Shown here: piece by piece, positions 53,569 through 62,921 of the stretch
How positions within the stretch are numbered: the stretch's first letter is position 1
Layout of the letters: every line of letters starts with the position of its first letter
Source: Polyangium jinanense
Lineage (GTDB): Bacteria > Myxococcota > Polyangia > Polyangiales > Polyangiaceae
Direction: 5' to 3'
DNA: 64,000 bases
Assembly: GCF_028435365.1 (NCBI RefSeq)
Contig: NZ_JAGTJJ010000059.1
Location: 10,410 to 74,409 of the forward strand
Program-made: the position numbers and the translations under genes
Notes under the pieces: model-generated
The model's database searches: none
What the model was told of the DNA's origin: nothing
What the model saw: the letters and a program-made list of their open reading frames with translations, nothing else

Positions 53569-54306
53569 ATGCGAGGATTGGCCGGCAAGAAGGTGCTCAT
53601 CACGGGGGCGGCGAGTGGCATTGGTCGCGCCACGGCGACGCGGTTCTACGAGGAGGGCTCGGAGCTCATCCTGAACGACGTCGTGCCCGCCGAGCGCGCC
53701 GATCTCGCGTCCGCCTTCCCCGAGCGAATGACCTACGTCCCGGCCGACGTCTCGCGCCCTGAAGGCCTCGCCGCCCTGGAGCAGGCCGTGCGCGACAAGA
53801 AGGGCATCGACGTCCTCGTCAACAACGCCGGCATCACCCGCGACAAGAGCCTCGCCAAGCTCTCGCCCGAGGACTGGGATCAGGTCATCGCCGTCAACCT
53901 CACCGCCGTCTTCAAGCTGTGTCAGATGGCCGCCGCCTTCATGAAAGATCAGAAGAGCGGTGTCATTTTGAACGCGGCCTCCGTCGTCGCCCATTACGGT
54001 AACTTCGGCCAGGCGAACTACGTCGCCACGAAGGCCGGCGTGATCGGTTTGACCAAGACCCTCGCCCGCGAGCTCGGCCGATCCGGCATCCGCGTGAACG
54101 CCGTCGCCCCGGGCTTCATCCTCACCGACATGGTCCGCAAGGTCCCCAAGGAAAACCTCGACGCCATCGCGGGCCAGACGCCCTTGAAGCGCCTCGGCGA
54201 CCCTGCCGAGATCGCCTCCGTTTACGCCTTCCTCGCGAGCGACGACGCCTCGTACATGACCGGCGCCGTCATCGACGTGAACGGCGGCCTCGTCCTCGGG
54301 ACGTGA
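53569..54306 (+). CDS. Short-chain dehydrogenase, FabG-like 3-oxoacyl reductase
   Basis: The 245-residue NAD(P)-dependent enzyme has TGAASGIG at residues 12-19, NNAGITRDKSL near 85-95, Ser in NAASVVAHYGNFG and the Tyr-x3-Lys pair in NYVATKAG near 150. The C-terminus GAVIDVNGGLVLG is typical of FabG and PhaB-type reductases. It probably reduces 3-oxoacyl-ACP or -CoA in fatty acid or polyhydroxyalkanoate metabolism. The start is supported by GGAGG 11 bases upstream. Confidence 0.9.
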   Translation: MRGLAGKKVLITGAASGIGRATATRFYEEGSELILNDVVPAERADLASAFPERMTYVPADVSRPEGLAALEQAVRDKKGIDVLVNNAGITRDKSLAKLSPEDWDQVIAVNLTAVFKLCQMAAAFMKDQKSGVILNAASVVAHYGNFGQANYVATKAGVIGLTKTLARELGRSGIRVNAVAPGFILTDMVRKVPKENLDAIAGQTPLKRLGDPAEIASVYAFLASDDASYMTGAVIDVNGGLVLGT

Positions 54307-54309
54307 ACG

Positions 54310-54843
54310 TTACCGGGCGAAGAGCAAGAGCACATCGTTGAGCATGCCGGCGAGCGAGAGCGGCATGCCGCCCCCTCCGAGCGCATCGGCGAACGTGCAG
54401 AGGAGCTGACCCAGGCGCCCGCCCCCAGCGTTCGCGGTCAGGACGAGCACGACCCGGCTCAGATCGATCTGCAAGCCGAGAGCGGAGAGCGAGAGCGGAT
54501 TGAGCTCGAGCTCCAGGATCGTGCAGGTCGCGTGCGTGATTGTCGCGACCTGCGCGACCACGACGTTCGTCACCGTGCCCATCACGTTCCCCGCGAGGTC
54601 GGTGAGCCTCGCCGTCATCTTCCCGTTCGCGACGAGCTGGCCGCTCTGCGCCGCAAAACTCTCGACCGTCACGGTGCCTGCGAGCTGACCTGTCACATTG
54701 CCGAACGCGTCGACGACCGAGCCCGTGACCGGCGCGCTCATCCCGTACGTCGCGGTGCTCTTCGCGGCCTGCGCGTCTCCCCCCGCGAGCACGAGCGCGC
54801 CTGCGAGCCCCGCCACCACCCCGAGGGTCGTCCGCCGATTCAT
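54310..54843 (-). CDS. Exported protein of unknown function
   Basis: The product has 177 residues from the ATG at 54843, behind GGACGGAGG. The signal peptide is LGVVAGLAGALVLAGGDAQA. The mature part is beta-rich, with repeated Thr/Val strands (GSVVDAFGNVTGQLAGTVTVES, then DLAGNVMGTVTNVVV) and a hydrophobic helical end (MPLSLAGMLNDVLLLFAR). No family was recognised. It ends 3 bp from the convergent SDR gene. Confidence 0.7.
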   Translation of the reverse strand: MNRRTTLGVVAGLAGALVLAGGDAQAAKSTATYGMSAPVTGSVVDAFGNVTGQLAGTVTVESFAAQSGQLVANGKMTARLTDLAGNVMGTVTNVVVAQVATITHATCTILELELNPLSLSALGLQIDLSRVVLVLTANAGGGRLGQLLCTFADALGGGGMPLSLAGMLNDVLLLFAR

Positions 54844-54952
54844 CCTCCGTCCTTTCCACATGCCATTCCGGTGCACACACCGAGGCGCCGGCCCAGACAC
54901 GGGCAACCGGCGTACCGAGCATCCAGCGTCATCGGCGCCGTAAAGGGCGTTC

Positions 54953-55780
54953 CTAGAAACCCAGGACGTCCACGAGCGCCGCCCCCACCGCCGAGGCGAA
55001 GGACACGAGCGTCGCCGGCTCGTCCCAGAGCCTCGCCTCACGCGGATCGAGCGCGTGGTGCGTCTCCACCAGCACCGAGGGCACCTTCGGCCGCCGCAGC
55101 ACGAAGATCCGACGCTCCGGCGCGTGCCGATCGACGAAGACCCCCGCCTGCTCGGGATCGACGGCATACAGGTCGCCGTACTCGATGCCCCCGTATGCCC
55201 AGAACCCCGCCTCGCGCATTCGCCGCGCCAGGGCCCGCGCGAGCGCGTGGCGCGCCTCCGCGAGCTTCGGCTCCCCCTCGTCCGACCAGAGCACCGAGAA
55301 GCCCGGCGCCGCGAGGTTCACCACGCACTCCCGCCCGGGCTCGGGGTTCCATCGCTCGCCCGTTTGACCTCGAACGTCCGAGTGCAGGCTCAGGAACACG
55401 TCGGCCCCCCACGCCTCGGCATCCTCCACGCGGGCGCGGTACTCGACCGGACCGGGGCCGTCCCGGGCAAGGCGCACGTCGAAGGCCCCCGTCGCCCGCA
55501 GCTCCGCGGCGAGCGCGCGGCCCGCGGCCAGCGAGAAGTCTTGCTCCTCCCGGCAAAAACACGAGAGGTTGCCGGGATTTCCCGCCGCTCCGTGTCCCGG
55601 ATCCACGAAGACACGCCGCATCCCGAAGCCCGCTGGAAACCGCGGCGTCAGCACCGCGAGCGGCCCGAACGGATCGGGCAGCCGCGTGGCGCGCCCGCCG
55701 CGGTGCAGGGCGACGGCCGTCGTGGCCAGAGCCGCGCCCGCGCCGGCGAGGCCGAGGAGCAGGGATCGACGCGAGATCAC
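54953..55780 (-). CDS. Tat-exported N-acetylmuramoyl-L-alanine amidase
   Basis: The product has 275 residues from a GTG at 55780, so that the twin-arginine signal SRRSLLLGLAGAGAAL is at the N-terminus; a much longer upstream frame is rejected. The amidase_3 zinc site is visible: VFVDPGHG (His), a Glu in CREEQDFSL, LSLHSD (His), and the catalytic Glu in SVLVETHHAL. It should cut the amide between MurNAc and L-Ala in the periplasm during cell separation or wall turnover. Confidence 0.88.
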   Translation of the reverse strand: MISRRSLLLGLAGAGAALATTAVALHRGGRATRLPDPFGPLAVLTPRFPAGFGMRRVFVDPGHGAAGNPGNLSCFCREEQDFSLAAGRALAAELRATGAFDVRLARDGPGPVEYRARVEDAEAWGADVFLSLHSDVRGQTGERWNPEPGRECVVNLAAPGFSVLWSDEGEPKLAEARHALARALARRMREAGFWAYGGIEYGDLYAVDPEQAGVFVDRHAPERRIFVLRRPKVPSVLVETHHALDPREARLWDEPATLVSFASAVGAALVDVLGF

Positions 55781-55909
55781 GCCCCCCGTTCGTAGCCGAG
55801 CCGGCCCCTCCGCGCCAAGGTGGCCGCCCCTCCCGGCGCGCACTTTCCCTTGCTTTTCGCGGATCCGTCGGGCTATCGCTCGAGAGAGCCCCAGCGCCCG
55901 AGCCTCCTC

Positions 55910-56827
55910 ATGCCCTTCGCGCCTCCGCCCCCCCTGCCCGGCTTCCTCGCCGCCGACATGCCCCTGCGCCGCCGCGCCTACCGCCTCGAACACGGCGAAG
56001 ACGCCGGCAAGCTCGTGCATTTCGTCGACCACGGGCCGGAGCGGGCCCGCCCGGCGCTCTTCGTCCACGGCAACCCCACCTGGTCATTCCTCTGGCGCAA
56101 GGTCATCGCGGGCCTGCCCGAGCTACGCTGTATTGCGCCCGACTTGCTCGGGTTCGGACTCTCCGACAGACTCGCCCGCCTCGAAGACCACTCCATCGAG
56201 CGCCACGCCGCCGCCATCGCCGAGCTCGTCACGGCCCTCGACCTGCGCGACCTCGTCCTCGTCGGGCAGGACTGGGGCGGGCCGATCGGCGTCCTCGCCA
56301 GCTCGCTCGTGCCCGACCGCATCGCCGCCGTCGTCCTCGCCAACACCTCCGTCCTCGTCCCGGCGCGCCCGCGCGGCACCTTGTTCCACCGCTTCGCCCG
56401 CGTGCCCGTCCTGAGCGACGTCGTCTTCCGCGGCCTCGGCTTCCCCCAGAACTTGCTCGCCATCGCCCAGGGCGACCGCCGCTCCATCCGCGGCGCCACC
56501 GCCCGCGCCTACACCTATCCCTTGCGCAGCCTCGCCGATCGCATCGGCCCCCTCGCCCTCGCGCGTATGGTCCCGGACAGCCCCGATCACCCGAGCCTCC
56601 CCGCGCTCCAGCGCGCCGAGGCCTGGATCCTCGGTTTCTCCGGGCCCGTCGCGCTCGTTTGGGGCGAGCGCGACCCGATCCTCGGCAAGGCCCTCGCGCG
56701 GCACCAGCGGGCGTTTCCCCGGGCGACGGTCACGGCCACCCAGGCGGGGCACTTCCTCCAGGAGGAGGTGCCCGACGAGATCGCCGCGGCCGTGGAGGAC
56801 GTCATCGAGCGGCTCCAGCGGCGCTAG
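55910..56827 (+). CDS. Haloalkane dehalogenase-like alpha/beta hydrolase
   Basis: The product has 305 residues. HGNPTWSFLWR with its halide-binding Trp, and an Asp nucleophile in VGQDWGGPIG near residue 122, mark the haloalkane dehalogenase branch rather than a Ser hydrolase. The acid is in WGERDPIL and the His in QAGHFLQEE. It would use water to release halide from an alkyl halide, but many members have other natural substrates. The start at 55910 is the first Met before the domain; earlier Met codons are possible. Confidence 0.8.
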   Translation: MPFAPPPPLPGFLAADMPLRRRAYRLEHGEDAGKLVHFVDHGPERARPALFVHGNPTWSFLWRKVIAGLPELRCIAPDLLGFGLSDRLARLEDHSIERHAAAIAELVTALDLRDLVLVGQDWGGPIGVLASSLVPDRIAAVVLANTSVLVPARPRGTLFHRFARVPVLSDVVFRGLGFPQNLLAIAQGDRRSIRGATARAYTYPLRSLADRIGPLALARMVPDSPDHPSLPALQRAEAWILGFSGPVALVWGERDPILGKALARHQRAFPRATVTATQAGHFLQEEVPDEIAAAVEDVIERLQRR

Positions 56828-56905
56828 CCGGAATGCGCCTCCTGGAGTAGGTTCCCGCGTCCGCGAAGCGGCCACGAGCGCCGCGCCGCACCTCAGGAGC
56901 CCACC

Positions 56906-59233
56906 GTGACGACGACAAGGCGCCCGGAAGAGCGCGAAGAGAGCGCGGCCCAGAACTTCATCCGGGCCATCATCAGCGAGGACCTCGAGAAGGGGCGCCA
57001 CACCAAGGTGGTGACCCGCTTCCCGCCCGAGCCGAACGGCTACCTCCACATCGGCCATGCGAAGGCCATCTGCACGAACTTCGGCCTCGCCCGCGAGTTC
57101 GGCGGTGTCTGCCACCTGCGCATGGACGACACGAACCCCACGACGGAGGACGTCGAGTACGTCGAGAACATCCAGCGCGACGTCCGCTGGCTCGGCTTCG
57201 ACTGGGGCGACAAGCTGTTTTACGCGTCCGACTATTTCGAGCGCCTCTACCAGTTCGCGGTGGAGCTCATCAAGAAGGGCAAGGCGTACGTCGACAGCCT
57301 GAGCGAGGCCGAGATCCGCGAGTATCGCGGCACGGTGAACGAGCCGGGCAAGCCGAGCCCCTACCGCGACCGCTCGATCGAGGAGAACCTCGACCTCTTC
57401 GAGCGCATGCGCAAGGGCGAGTTCGCCGAGGGCGCACACGTGGTCCGGATGAAGGGCGACCTCGCCTCGCCCAACATGAAGATGCGCGACTGGCCGATGT
57501 ACCGCATCAAGCGGGCGCATCACTACCGGACGGGCGACGCCTGGTGCATCTACCCGCTCTACGATTTCGCGCACAGCCTCTCGGATGCGATCGAGGGCAT
57601 CACGCACTCGATCTGCACGCTCGAGTTCGACAACAACCGCGCGCTCTACGACTGGTTCGTGGAGAACGTCGACGTGCCCGCGCGGCCGCGCCAATACGAG
57701 TTCGCGCGCCTGAACATCACGTACACCGTGATGAGCAAGCGCAAGCTGCTCGAGCTCGTGAAAGGCGGGCTCGTGCGCGGCTGGGACGATCCACGCATGC
57801 CGACGCTCGCGGGCATGCGCCGCCGCGGCATCACGCCCGACTCCCTGCGCGCCTTCTGCGAGGAGATCGGCGTCGCCAAGACGAACAGCACCGTCGAGGT
57901 CGAGAAGTTCGAGTCCTGCATCCGCGCCGACCTCGATCGCCGCGCCGGCCGCGTGATGGCCGTGCTCCGTCCGATCAAGGTGGTCATCGAGAACTACCCC
58001 GAAGGCAAGGTCGAGGAGTTCGAGGCGCCGCTCTTCCCGGACGAGCCCGGCAAGGGCGGCACGAGGAAAATCCCGTTCTCGCGCGAGGTCTTCATCGAGC
58101 GCGACGATTTTACCCTCGATCCGCCGGACAAGTGGTTCCGCCTCGCGCCGGGCCGCGAGGTGCGGCTGCGGTATGCGTACATCGTGACGTGCAAGGACGT
58201 CGTGCGGGATCCCGCCACGGGCGAGGTGACCGAGATTCGCTGCACGTACGATCCGGAGACGCGCGAGGGCGCGGCCCAGGCCGGCAAGAAGGTGAAGGGC
58301 ACGCTGCACTGGGTGAGCGCGGCGCACGCGCGGAGGGCCGAGGTGCGCCTCTACGACCGGCTCTTCCGCGACGAACGGCCGGATCTCGTGGAGGAAGGCC
58401 AGGACTGGAAGGCGGGGCTGAACCCCGAATCGCTCGTGGTGATCCCGGGCGCAGTCGTCGAGCCGAGCCTCGCCTCGGCCGAGGGCGGAAAGCATTTCCA
58501 GTTCGAGCGCCAAGGCTTCTTCTTCGTCGACCCGATCGACTCGAAGCCCGGCGCGCCCGTCTTCAATCGCACGGTCTCGCTCAAGGACTCCTGGGCGAAG
58601 ATCGCCGAGCCGAAGCAGGAGGCGCCACGGGCAAAAAAGGCCGACGAGCCGAAGGCCATCGTGAAGACGAGCCCGGAGGAGCGCCTCGGAAAACTCTCGC
58701 CGGAGGCGCGGGCAATCGCCGAGGGGCTCGAGTCCCGGGGGCTCGGCCGCGAGGACGCAATCGTCCTCGCCGAGGACGCAGCTCTGCGCGCCTTCTACGA
58801 GCAGGCAGTCGCAGCGCATCCGGGCCCGAAGACGGTGGCAAGCCTCGTCGTGAACGAGCTCGCCCGCAAGCTCGACGGCAAGAAGCCGAGCGCGCTCCCG
58901 TTCGGTGGCTCCGCGCTCGGCGAGCTCGCCGCGCTCATCGACGACCGGACGATCACGCCCACGATCGCGAAGGAGGTCCTCTCCGAGATGCTCACGAGCG
59001 GCGAGAGCCCGCGCGCAATCGTCGAGCGAAAGGGCATGCGCCAGGTCTCAGACGCCTCCGCACTCGAGCCGATCGTGGACAAGGTCCTCGCCGAGAGCCC
59101 GAACGAAGTGAAGCGCTACAAGGAGGGCAACACCAAACTCCTCGGCTTCTTCGTCGGCAAGGTGATGAAGGCGTCCGGCGGCAAGGCAAACGCCGAGCGC
59201 GTGAACGAGCTTCTCCAGAAGAAGCTCGGCTGA
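56906..59233 (+). CDS. glnS: Glutaminyl-tRNA synthetase with C-terminal YqeY-like domain
   Basis: The product has 775 residues from a GTG behind CAGGAG. This class I synthetase has HIGH at 48-51 ([10 protein letters not shown]) and the MSKR variant of KMSKS near 275. The anticodon-binding beta-barrels follow to about residue 560. An extra domain at about 590-775 ([37 protein letters not shown]) is the YqeY/GatB-tail type that binds tRNA, as also fused in Deinococcus GlnRS. It charges tRNA-Gln directly. Confidence 0.93.
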   Translation: MTTTRRPEEREESAAQNFIRAIISEDLEKGRHTKVVTRFPPEPNGYLHIGHAKAICTNFGLAREFGGVCHLRMDDTNPTTEDVEYVENIQRDVRWLGFDWGDKLFYASDYFERLYQFAVELIKKGKAYVDSLSEAEIREYRGTVNEPGKPSPYRDRSIEENLDLFERMRKGEFAEGAHVVRMKGDLASPNMKMRDWPMYRIKRAHHYRTGDAWCIYPLYDFAHSLSDAIEGITHSICTLEFDNNRALYDWFVENVDVPARPRQYEFARLNITYTVMSKRKLLELVKGGLVRGWDDPRMPTLAGMRRRGITPDSLRAFCEEIGVAKTNSTVEVEKFESCIRADLDRRAGRVMAVLRPIKVVIENYPEGKVEEFEAPLFPDEPGKGGTRKIPFSREVFIERDDFTLDPPDKWFRLAPGREVRLRYAYIVTCKDVVRDPATGEVTEIRCTYDPETREGAAQAGKKVKGTLHWVSAAHARRAEVRLYDRLFRDERPDLVEEGQDWKAGLNPESLVVIPGAVVEPSLASAEGGKHFQFERQGFFFVDPIDSKPGAPVFNRTVSLKDSWAKIAEPKQEAPRAKKADEPKAIVKTSPEERLGKLSPEARAIAEGLESRGLGREDAIVLAEDAALRAFYEQAVAAHPGPKTVASLVVNELARKLDGKKPSALPFGGSALGELAALIDDRTITPTIAKEVLSEMLTSGESPRAIVERKGMRQVSDASALEPIVDKVLAESPNEVKRYKEGNTKLLGFFVGKVMKASGGKANAERVNELLQKKLG

Positions 59234-59239
59234 GCCGCC

Positions 59240-59543
59240 GCGCCGGGGCTCTGCCCCGGGCCCCGCGGGGGCTGTTCGCCCCTCGACCCGAACCAGGGCA
59301 AGCCCTGGACCTCAGGGGGAAGAACTGCGCGATGCGCAGTTCTTCCCACAGGCCGGTGGCAAGACCGCAGACAACGTTGCCGGTTGAGGCCGTCTTCATG
59401 GGCAGCGTCGCTCGCCGGTCTTGACCCGGCCTGTTCGATGAACTGCGCATCGCGCAGTTCATCGACCCCGAGTCCAGCGCTTGCGCTGGTCCGGGTCCAG
59501 GGGCGGACAGCCCCTGGTGGGGCCTGGGGCAACGCCCCAGCGC
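59240..59543. repeat. Nested inverted-repeat element, copy G
   Basis: This full copy begins 6 bp after the glnS stop. The left long stem is the AAGAACT type, the right the ATGAACT type; both keep the GCGCGATGCGC core. The third hairpin is CCAGGGC/GCCCTGG on the left and CCAGCGC/GCGCTGG on the right. The centre has GGCAAGACCG and CGGTCTTG. Confidence 0.85.
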
Positions 59544-59593
59544 TGCGCCACCAGGCTAGCGCGGATGCCGCGCGGCGGTCTACGCTGGGGCGC

Positions 59594-60376
59594 GTGATCG
59601 CCTGGGATCCGCGGTTCTTCCGGAAGAGCACCCTTTACTGGCCCATCCGGGACATGGCCGCGCGCTTTGAAGAGACGCTCGCCTGGCCGCCGGTCGAGGC
59701 TGTGGACGAGGCGCTCTCCGAGGCTGCGGGCGTCCACTTTCGCTTGCAGCCGCCGCGTCCTCGTCGCCGGGGCCGCAGCCGCGCGCCGGTCGACCTGTCC
59801 TCGCTTTACGATGCCCGCATTCACGTCGAGGGGTGGGTGCCGACGCGTGCTGCGAGCTGGCACGACTTCCTGAATGCGCTCGTCTGGGCCACGTTCCCGG
59901 CGAGCAAGCGCGCGCTGCACGCCCGGCAGCACCGGGCGCTTTCGGCGCGGCTTGGCGATGCGCCGCGGGCGCTGCCGGATCGACGCACGCGTGAGCAGGA
60001 CGGGCTCGCACTGCTCGATGAGGGCAGCTTGCTCTTGCTTGCCGTCGAGGAGCGCGCTCCCGTGATCGCGGCGGCGCTCGAGGCGCGGGACGTATCGGCC
60101 GTGCAAAACGAGATTTCCGAAGGAAGCGCTGTGGCCCTCGTCTTTGGCCATGCCCTGTACGAGAGCCTCTTGCCGGACGAACGGCCGTCGATATGGGCGA
60201 TGGTGGCCCTGCTCCCCTGCCCTGGTCCATTGCCGACCGAGGGGGATGCCTGCATCCGGCTTGCGGATGCGCGCCTTGCGGAGCGCATCACGACTCCGGG
60301 GACGTTCTCGCAGCCGGAGACGTTCCGGAGCTTGCCGCTCGACGAGCGGGTGCTTTGTGGGGCGTCAGTTCTTTGA
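59594..60376 (+). CDS. DUF3025 family protein
   Basis: The product has 260 residues from a GTG at 59594; earlier codons in the frame lie inside element G and are rejected. The signature is HDFLNALVWATFP near residues 94-106, followed by ALHARQ, and VALVFGHALYESLL later, as in DUF3025 proteins. No activity is known for the family. The last 12 bp overlap a minus-strand repeat gene. Confidence 0.85.
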   Translation: MIAWDPRFFRKSTLYWPIRDMAARFEETLAWPPVEAVDEALSEAAGVHFRLQPPRPRRRGRSRAPVDLSSLYDARIHVEGWVPTRAASWHDFLNALVWATFPASKRALHARQHRALSARLGDAPRALPDRRTREQDGLALLDEGSLLLLAVEERAPVIAAALEARDVSAVQNEISEGSAVALVFGHALYESLLPDERPSIWAMVALLPCPGPLPTEGDACIRLADARLAERITTPGTFSQPETFRSLPLDERVLCGASVL

Positions 60377-60888
60377 GGAGAGCCAGGCGGCGAGCTCTTC
60401 GGGGGAGAGCTCGAGCTCGATCACCCCGGTGTGCGATCGATCGGGCATCGGAGGCATCCCGATCACCCCGGTGTGCGATCGATCGGGCATCGGAGGCATC
60501 CCGATCACCCCGGTGTGCGATCGATCGGGCATCGGAGGCATCCCGATCACCCCGGTGTGCGATCGATCGGGCATCGGAGGCATCGGCATCACCCCCCACG
60601 TGCTGTCGATCGGGCATCGGAGGCATCGGCATCACCCCCCACGTGCTGTCGATCGGGCATCGGAGGCATCGGCATCATCCTCACGCGCTGTCGACCGGAC
60701 ACGAGGGGCATCGCCATCACCTCGGCGCGCCATCGATCGGAGCACGGGGGCATCGTCATCATTTTGACGTGCTGTCGACAGAACCTCGGGGTGGTCGCCT
60801 TGCCGCTCCTGCTTCCCTTTGCGCTGTGCTGCAGCATCCGCTCCTTCCTCGTCTTCCGCAGGAGCCTTGACCAGCCGCACGGACGCAC
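60365..60888 (-). pseudogene. 14-residue-repeat protein gene, frame broken at two G6 tracts (possibly phase-variable)
   Basis: Read on the minus strand, the DNA encodes 14-residue units of the type MPPMPDRSHTGVIG. Four exact units lie next to the end ELELSPEELAAWLSSKN. Further upstream, diverged units (MTMPPCSDRW, MAMPLVSGRQ, MPMPPMPDRQ) read in a different frame. The two frames are separated by two 43-bp units, at 60592-60597 and 60635-60640, each with a run of six G instead of five; taking one G from each restores the repeat reading. The N-terminal start (GTG at 60888 or ATG at 60837) is uncertain. Function is unknown. Confidence 0.5.
60419..60780. repeat. 42/43-bp tandem repeat
   Basis: Four exact 42-bp units start at 60419, 60461, 60503 and 60545. 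Two 43-bp variants and two or three diverged 42-bp units follow, up to about 60780. Each unit contains GATCGATCGGGCATCGG. There are no variable spacers, so it is not a CRISPR array. It makes up most of the repeat-protein gene on the minus strand. Confidence 0.9.
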
Positions 60889-60918
60889 TCTAGCGTAGGA
60901 AGTTCGAGGAGGTTCACA

Positions 60919-61542
60919 ATGCAGCAGAACAACCGACCGGGTTCACGGGCTTCTTGGGGTCGCATTGGAGCCGCGGCATGCGCGGGTGCAATTGCGGCGA
61001 GCGCGCTCGGTGCGGCCAAGCCCGCCGAGGGTGGACCTCCCGGGGGTGGAATTCCCCAGGGCGGCGTTCCCGCCGCGCTGCAGCGCCTCGCCGACGAGGC
61101 GGAGATCGAGAAGCTGACCTACTGCTATGCCGAAGCGACCGACACCATCGGGCGAGGCGATCTCGAGGGAGGGCGGGCCCTTTATCAGCAATGCTTCACG
61201 CCGAACGCCATCGTCGCGGCGTATTACCCCGGCGACGATCCGAACGGCCCCCCCAGCCTGACCTCCGGTCCCTCGGAATGGGCCGACGTCGCGCAGCACG
61301 AGTTCGTCACGGCGGGTTACGTCTCGACGCAGCACCTGAACGGCAACGTCGTCATCCGGGTGCAAGGCAACACGGGGACGATGAAGACGTACCTCCAGGC
61401 GACGCACGTCCTCGAGCCGAACAGCTCCGTCGAAGTCGCGCACGGCTGGTACGACGATATCGTTGTTCGAACGCCGCACGGCTGGAAGATCGCCAAGCGC
61501 ACGCTGCACCTCCAGACGTTCCTGCGCCTCGAGTCGCCCTGA
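60919..61542 (+). CDS. Exported NTF2/SnoaL-like protein
   Basis: The product has 207 residues. GAGGAGG precedes the ATG. A signal sequence (IGAAACAGAIAASALGAA, about residues 16-33) precedes a Gly/Pro linker. The domain at 50-205 begins with a helix LADEAEIEKLTYCYAEATD, as in SnoaL_4-type proteins, and ends with TPHGWKIAKRTLHLQTFLR. It could be an enzyme or binding protein; no catalytic pair is certain. Confidence 0.78.
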   Translation: MQQNNRPGSRASWGRIGAAACAGAIAASALGAAKPAEGGPPGGGIPQGGVPAALQRLADEAEIEKLTYCYAEATDTIGRGDLEGGRALYQQCFTPNAIVAAYYPGDDPNGPPSLTSGPSEWADVAQHEFVTAGYVSTQHLNGNVVIRVQGNTGTMKTYLQATHVLEPNSSVEVAHGWYDDIVVRTPHGWKIAKRTLHLQTFLRLESP

Positions 61543-61614
61543 CGAAGGAGGACCCGGGGGGGCGGGTCGCTGCGAGACCGCGGTTCACGGCGCGCACGGA
61601 CGAGGGTTCCTTTC

Positions 61615-62799
61615 ATGTCTCTTTCTCAAGATGAGCACGGCCTGCAGTATGAATTCTTCTTTCAGACGTCGCGGGACCTCCTTTGTGTGCTCCGGGCCGA
61701 TGGGCGCCTGATTCGCACGAACGAGGTGTTTCGGAGCACGCTCGGGTATACCGAATCGTCACTCGGGGGCGAGGACTTCGCCAAGCTCGTGGTCCCCGAG
61801 GACGTCGCGCCGTTTCACGCGTTCCTGCGTTCGAGCGGGGACTCTGCAGAGCTCAAGCTCAATGCGAGGTTCGTGAACCGGGACCTGAGCCATCGGAGGC
61901 TCCTGTTTTTGCTGCGCCGCCTCGGCGGGAAGGTCTACGGGACCGGGATCGAGGTCGAGACGCAGGAGCCCGTGGACGAATGGAAGAGGCGGCGGGATCT
62001 GCTCCAAAAGATGCAGGTGACGGGCCGGGTCGGGGGCTGGGACGTCGATCTCGCGACGTCGACCCAATACTGGACCGAGGAGACGTACCGGATTCACGAG
62101 CTGCCCGTCGGGTTCGATCCGAACGTCGACGTGTCGTTTTACACGCCCGAACATCAGCCGATCATCGGGGCGGCCTTCGAGGCGTGCGCCCGCGAGGGCA
62201 CACCTTACGATCTGCAATTGCAGATCATCACGGCGAAGGGTCGTCGGCTCTGGGTGCGCACCTCGGGCATGGCGATCATGGAGAACGGCAAGGTCACGCG
62301 GGTCATCGGGGCCTTTCAGGACATCGACGACTACAAGCGCCGCGAGATCGAGCTCGAGGAAAAGATCGCGATCATCGAGAAGCAGCGGTCGGAGATTCAC
62401 GCACTCTCGGTGCCAATCATCCAGGTATGGGACGACGTGCTCGCGCTCCCCGTGATGGGCGAGGTCGATCAGGCGCGCGCGGACGACATGACGGCGCGGC
62501 TGCTCGACGCAGTCGTGGCGCACGGGGCGCGGTTCGTGATCCTGGACCTGACCGGGGTGGAGGCCGTGGACGAGGGGACGGCAGAGCGGCTCTCGCGGAT
62601 CCTCCGGGCCATCCGGCTCCTCGGCGCCGAGGGCCTCGTCACAGGGATCCGGCCAGCCCTGGCGCAGACGTTCATTCTGTGCCTCGGGAGCGGGTTCGAG
62701 GGCGTGACGACGCTCCGGAACCTGCGCGAGGCCATCCAGGTATGCATGCGAGGCAGCGGCGCGCGGCGCGTGGACGGCAAAGCGGCGCGCCCGAGGTGA
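61615..62799 (+). CDS. PAS-PAS-STAS regulator (RsbR-like)
   Basis: The 394-residue cytoplasmic protein has two PAS domains (about 10-125, with FFFQTSRDLLCVLRADGRL, and 135-245, with GGWDVDLATSTQYWTEE and QDIDDYKRR), a linker helix (IELEEKIAIIEKQRSEI), and a C-terminal STAS domain at 265-380 (ALPVMGEVDQARADDM, then FVILDLTGVEAVDEGTAERL). This is the plan of RsbR-like stressosome proteins, in which the PAS part senses a signal and the STAS part is phosphorylated. No kinase or RsbS/RsbT partner is visible nearby. Confidence 0.85.
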   Translation: MSLSQDEHGLQYEFFFQTSRDLLCVLRADGRLIRTNEVFRSTLGYTESSLGGEDFAKLVVPEDVAPFHAFLRSSGDSAELKLNARFVNRDLSHRRLLFLLRRLGGKVYGTGIEVETQEPVDEWKRRRDLLQKMQVTGRVGGWDVDLATSTQYWTEETYRIHELPVGFDPNVDVSFYTPEHQPIIGAAFEACAREGTPYDLQLQIITAKGRRLWVRTSGMAIMENGKVTRVIGAFQDIDDYKRREIELEEKIAIIEKQRSEIHALSVPIIQVWDDVLALPVMGEVDQARADDMTARLLDAVVAHGARFVILDLTGVEAVDEGTAERLSRILRAIRLLGAEGLVTGIRPALAQTFILCLGSGFEGVTTLRNLREAIQVCMRGSGARRVDGKAARPR

Positions 62800-62921
62800 C
62801 ACGGGCGGCCGGGTTTCGGGGGGCCGCATCCGCACATTGACAGCCGGATGCGGCCGAGCATCATGGGTCTTTCCCCTAACCCGTCCGCGCCTCGTCTTCG
62901 AGGCCCGGAACGAGGAATCCC

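Noticed and set aside
56123..58819. An 898-codon minus-strand frame opposite the dehalogenase-like and glnS genes
   Set aside because: It spans two real genes and their gap and has the Arg/Leu/Asp/Val-rich composition of a shadow.
60419..60780. Possible CRISPR array
   Set aside because: Units follow each other without variable spacers, and no cas gene is nearby; it is a coding minisatellite.
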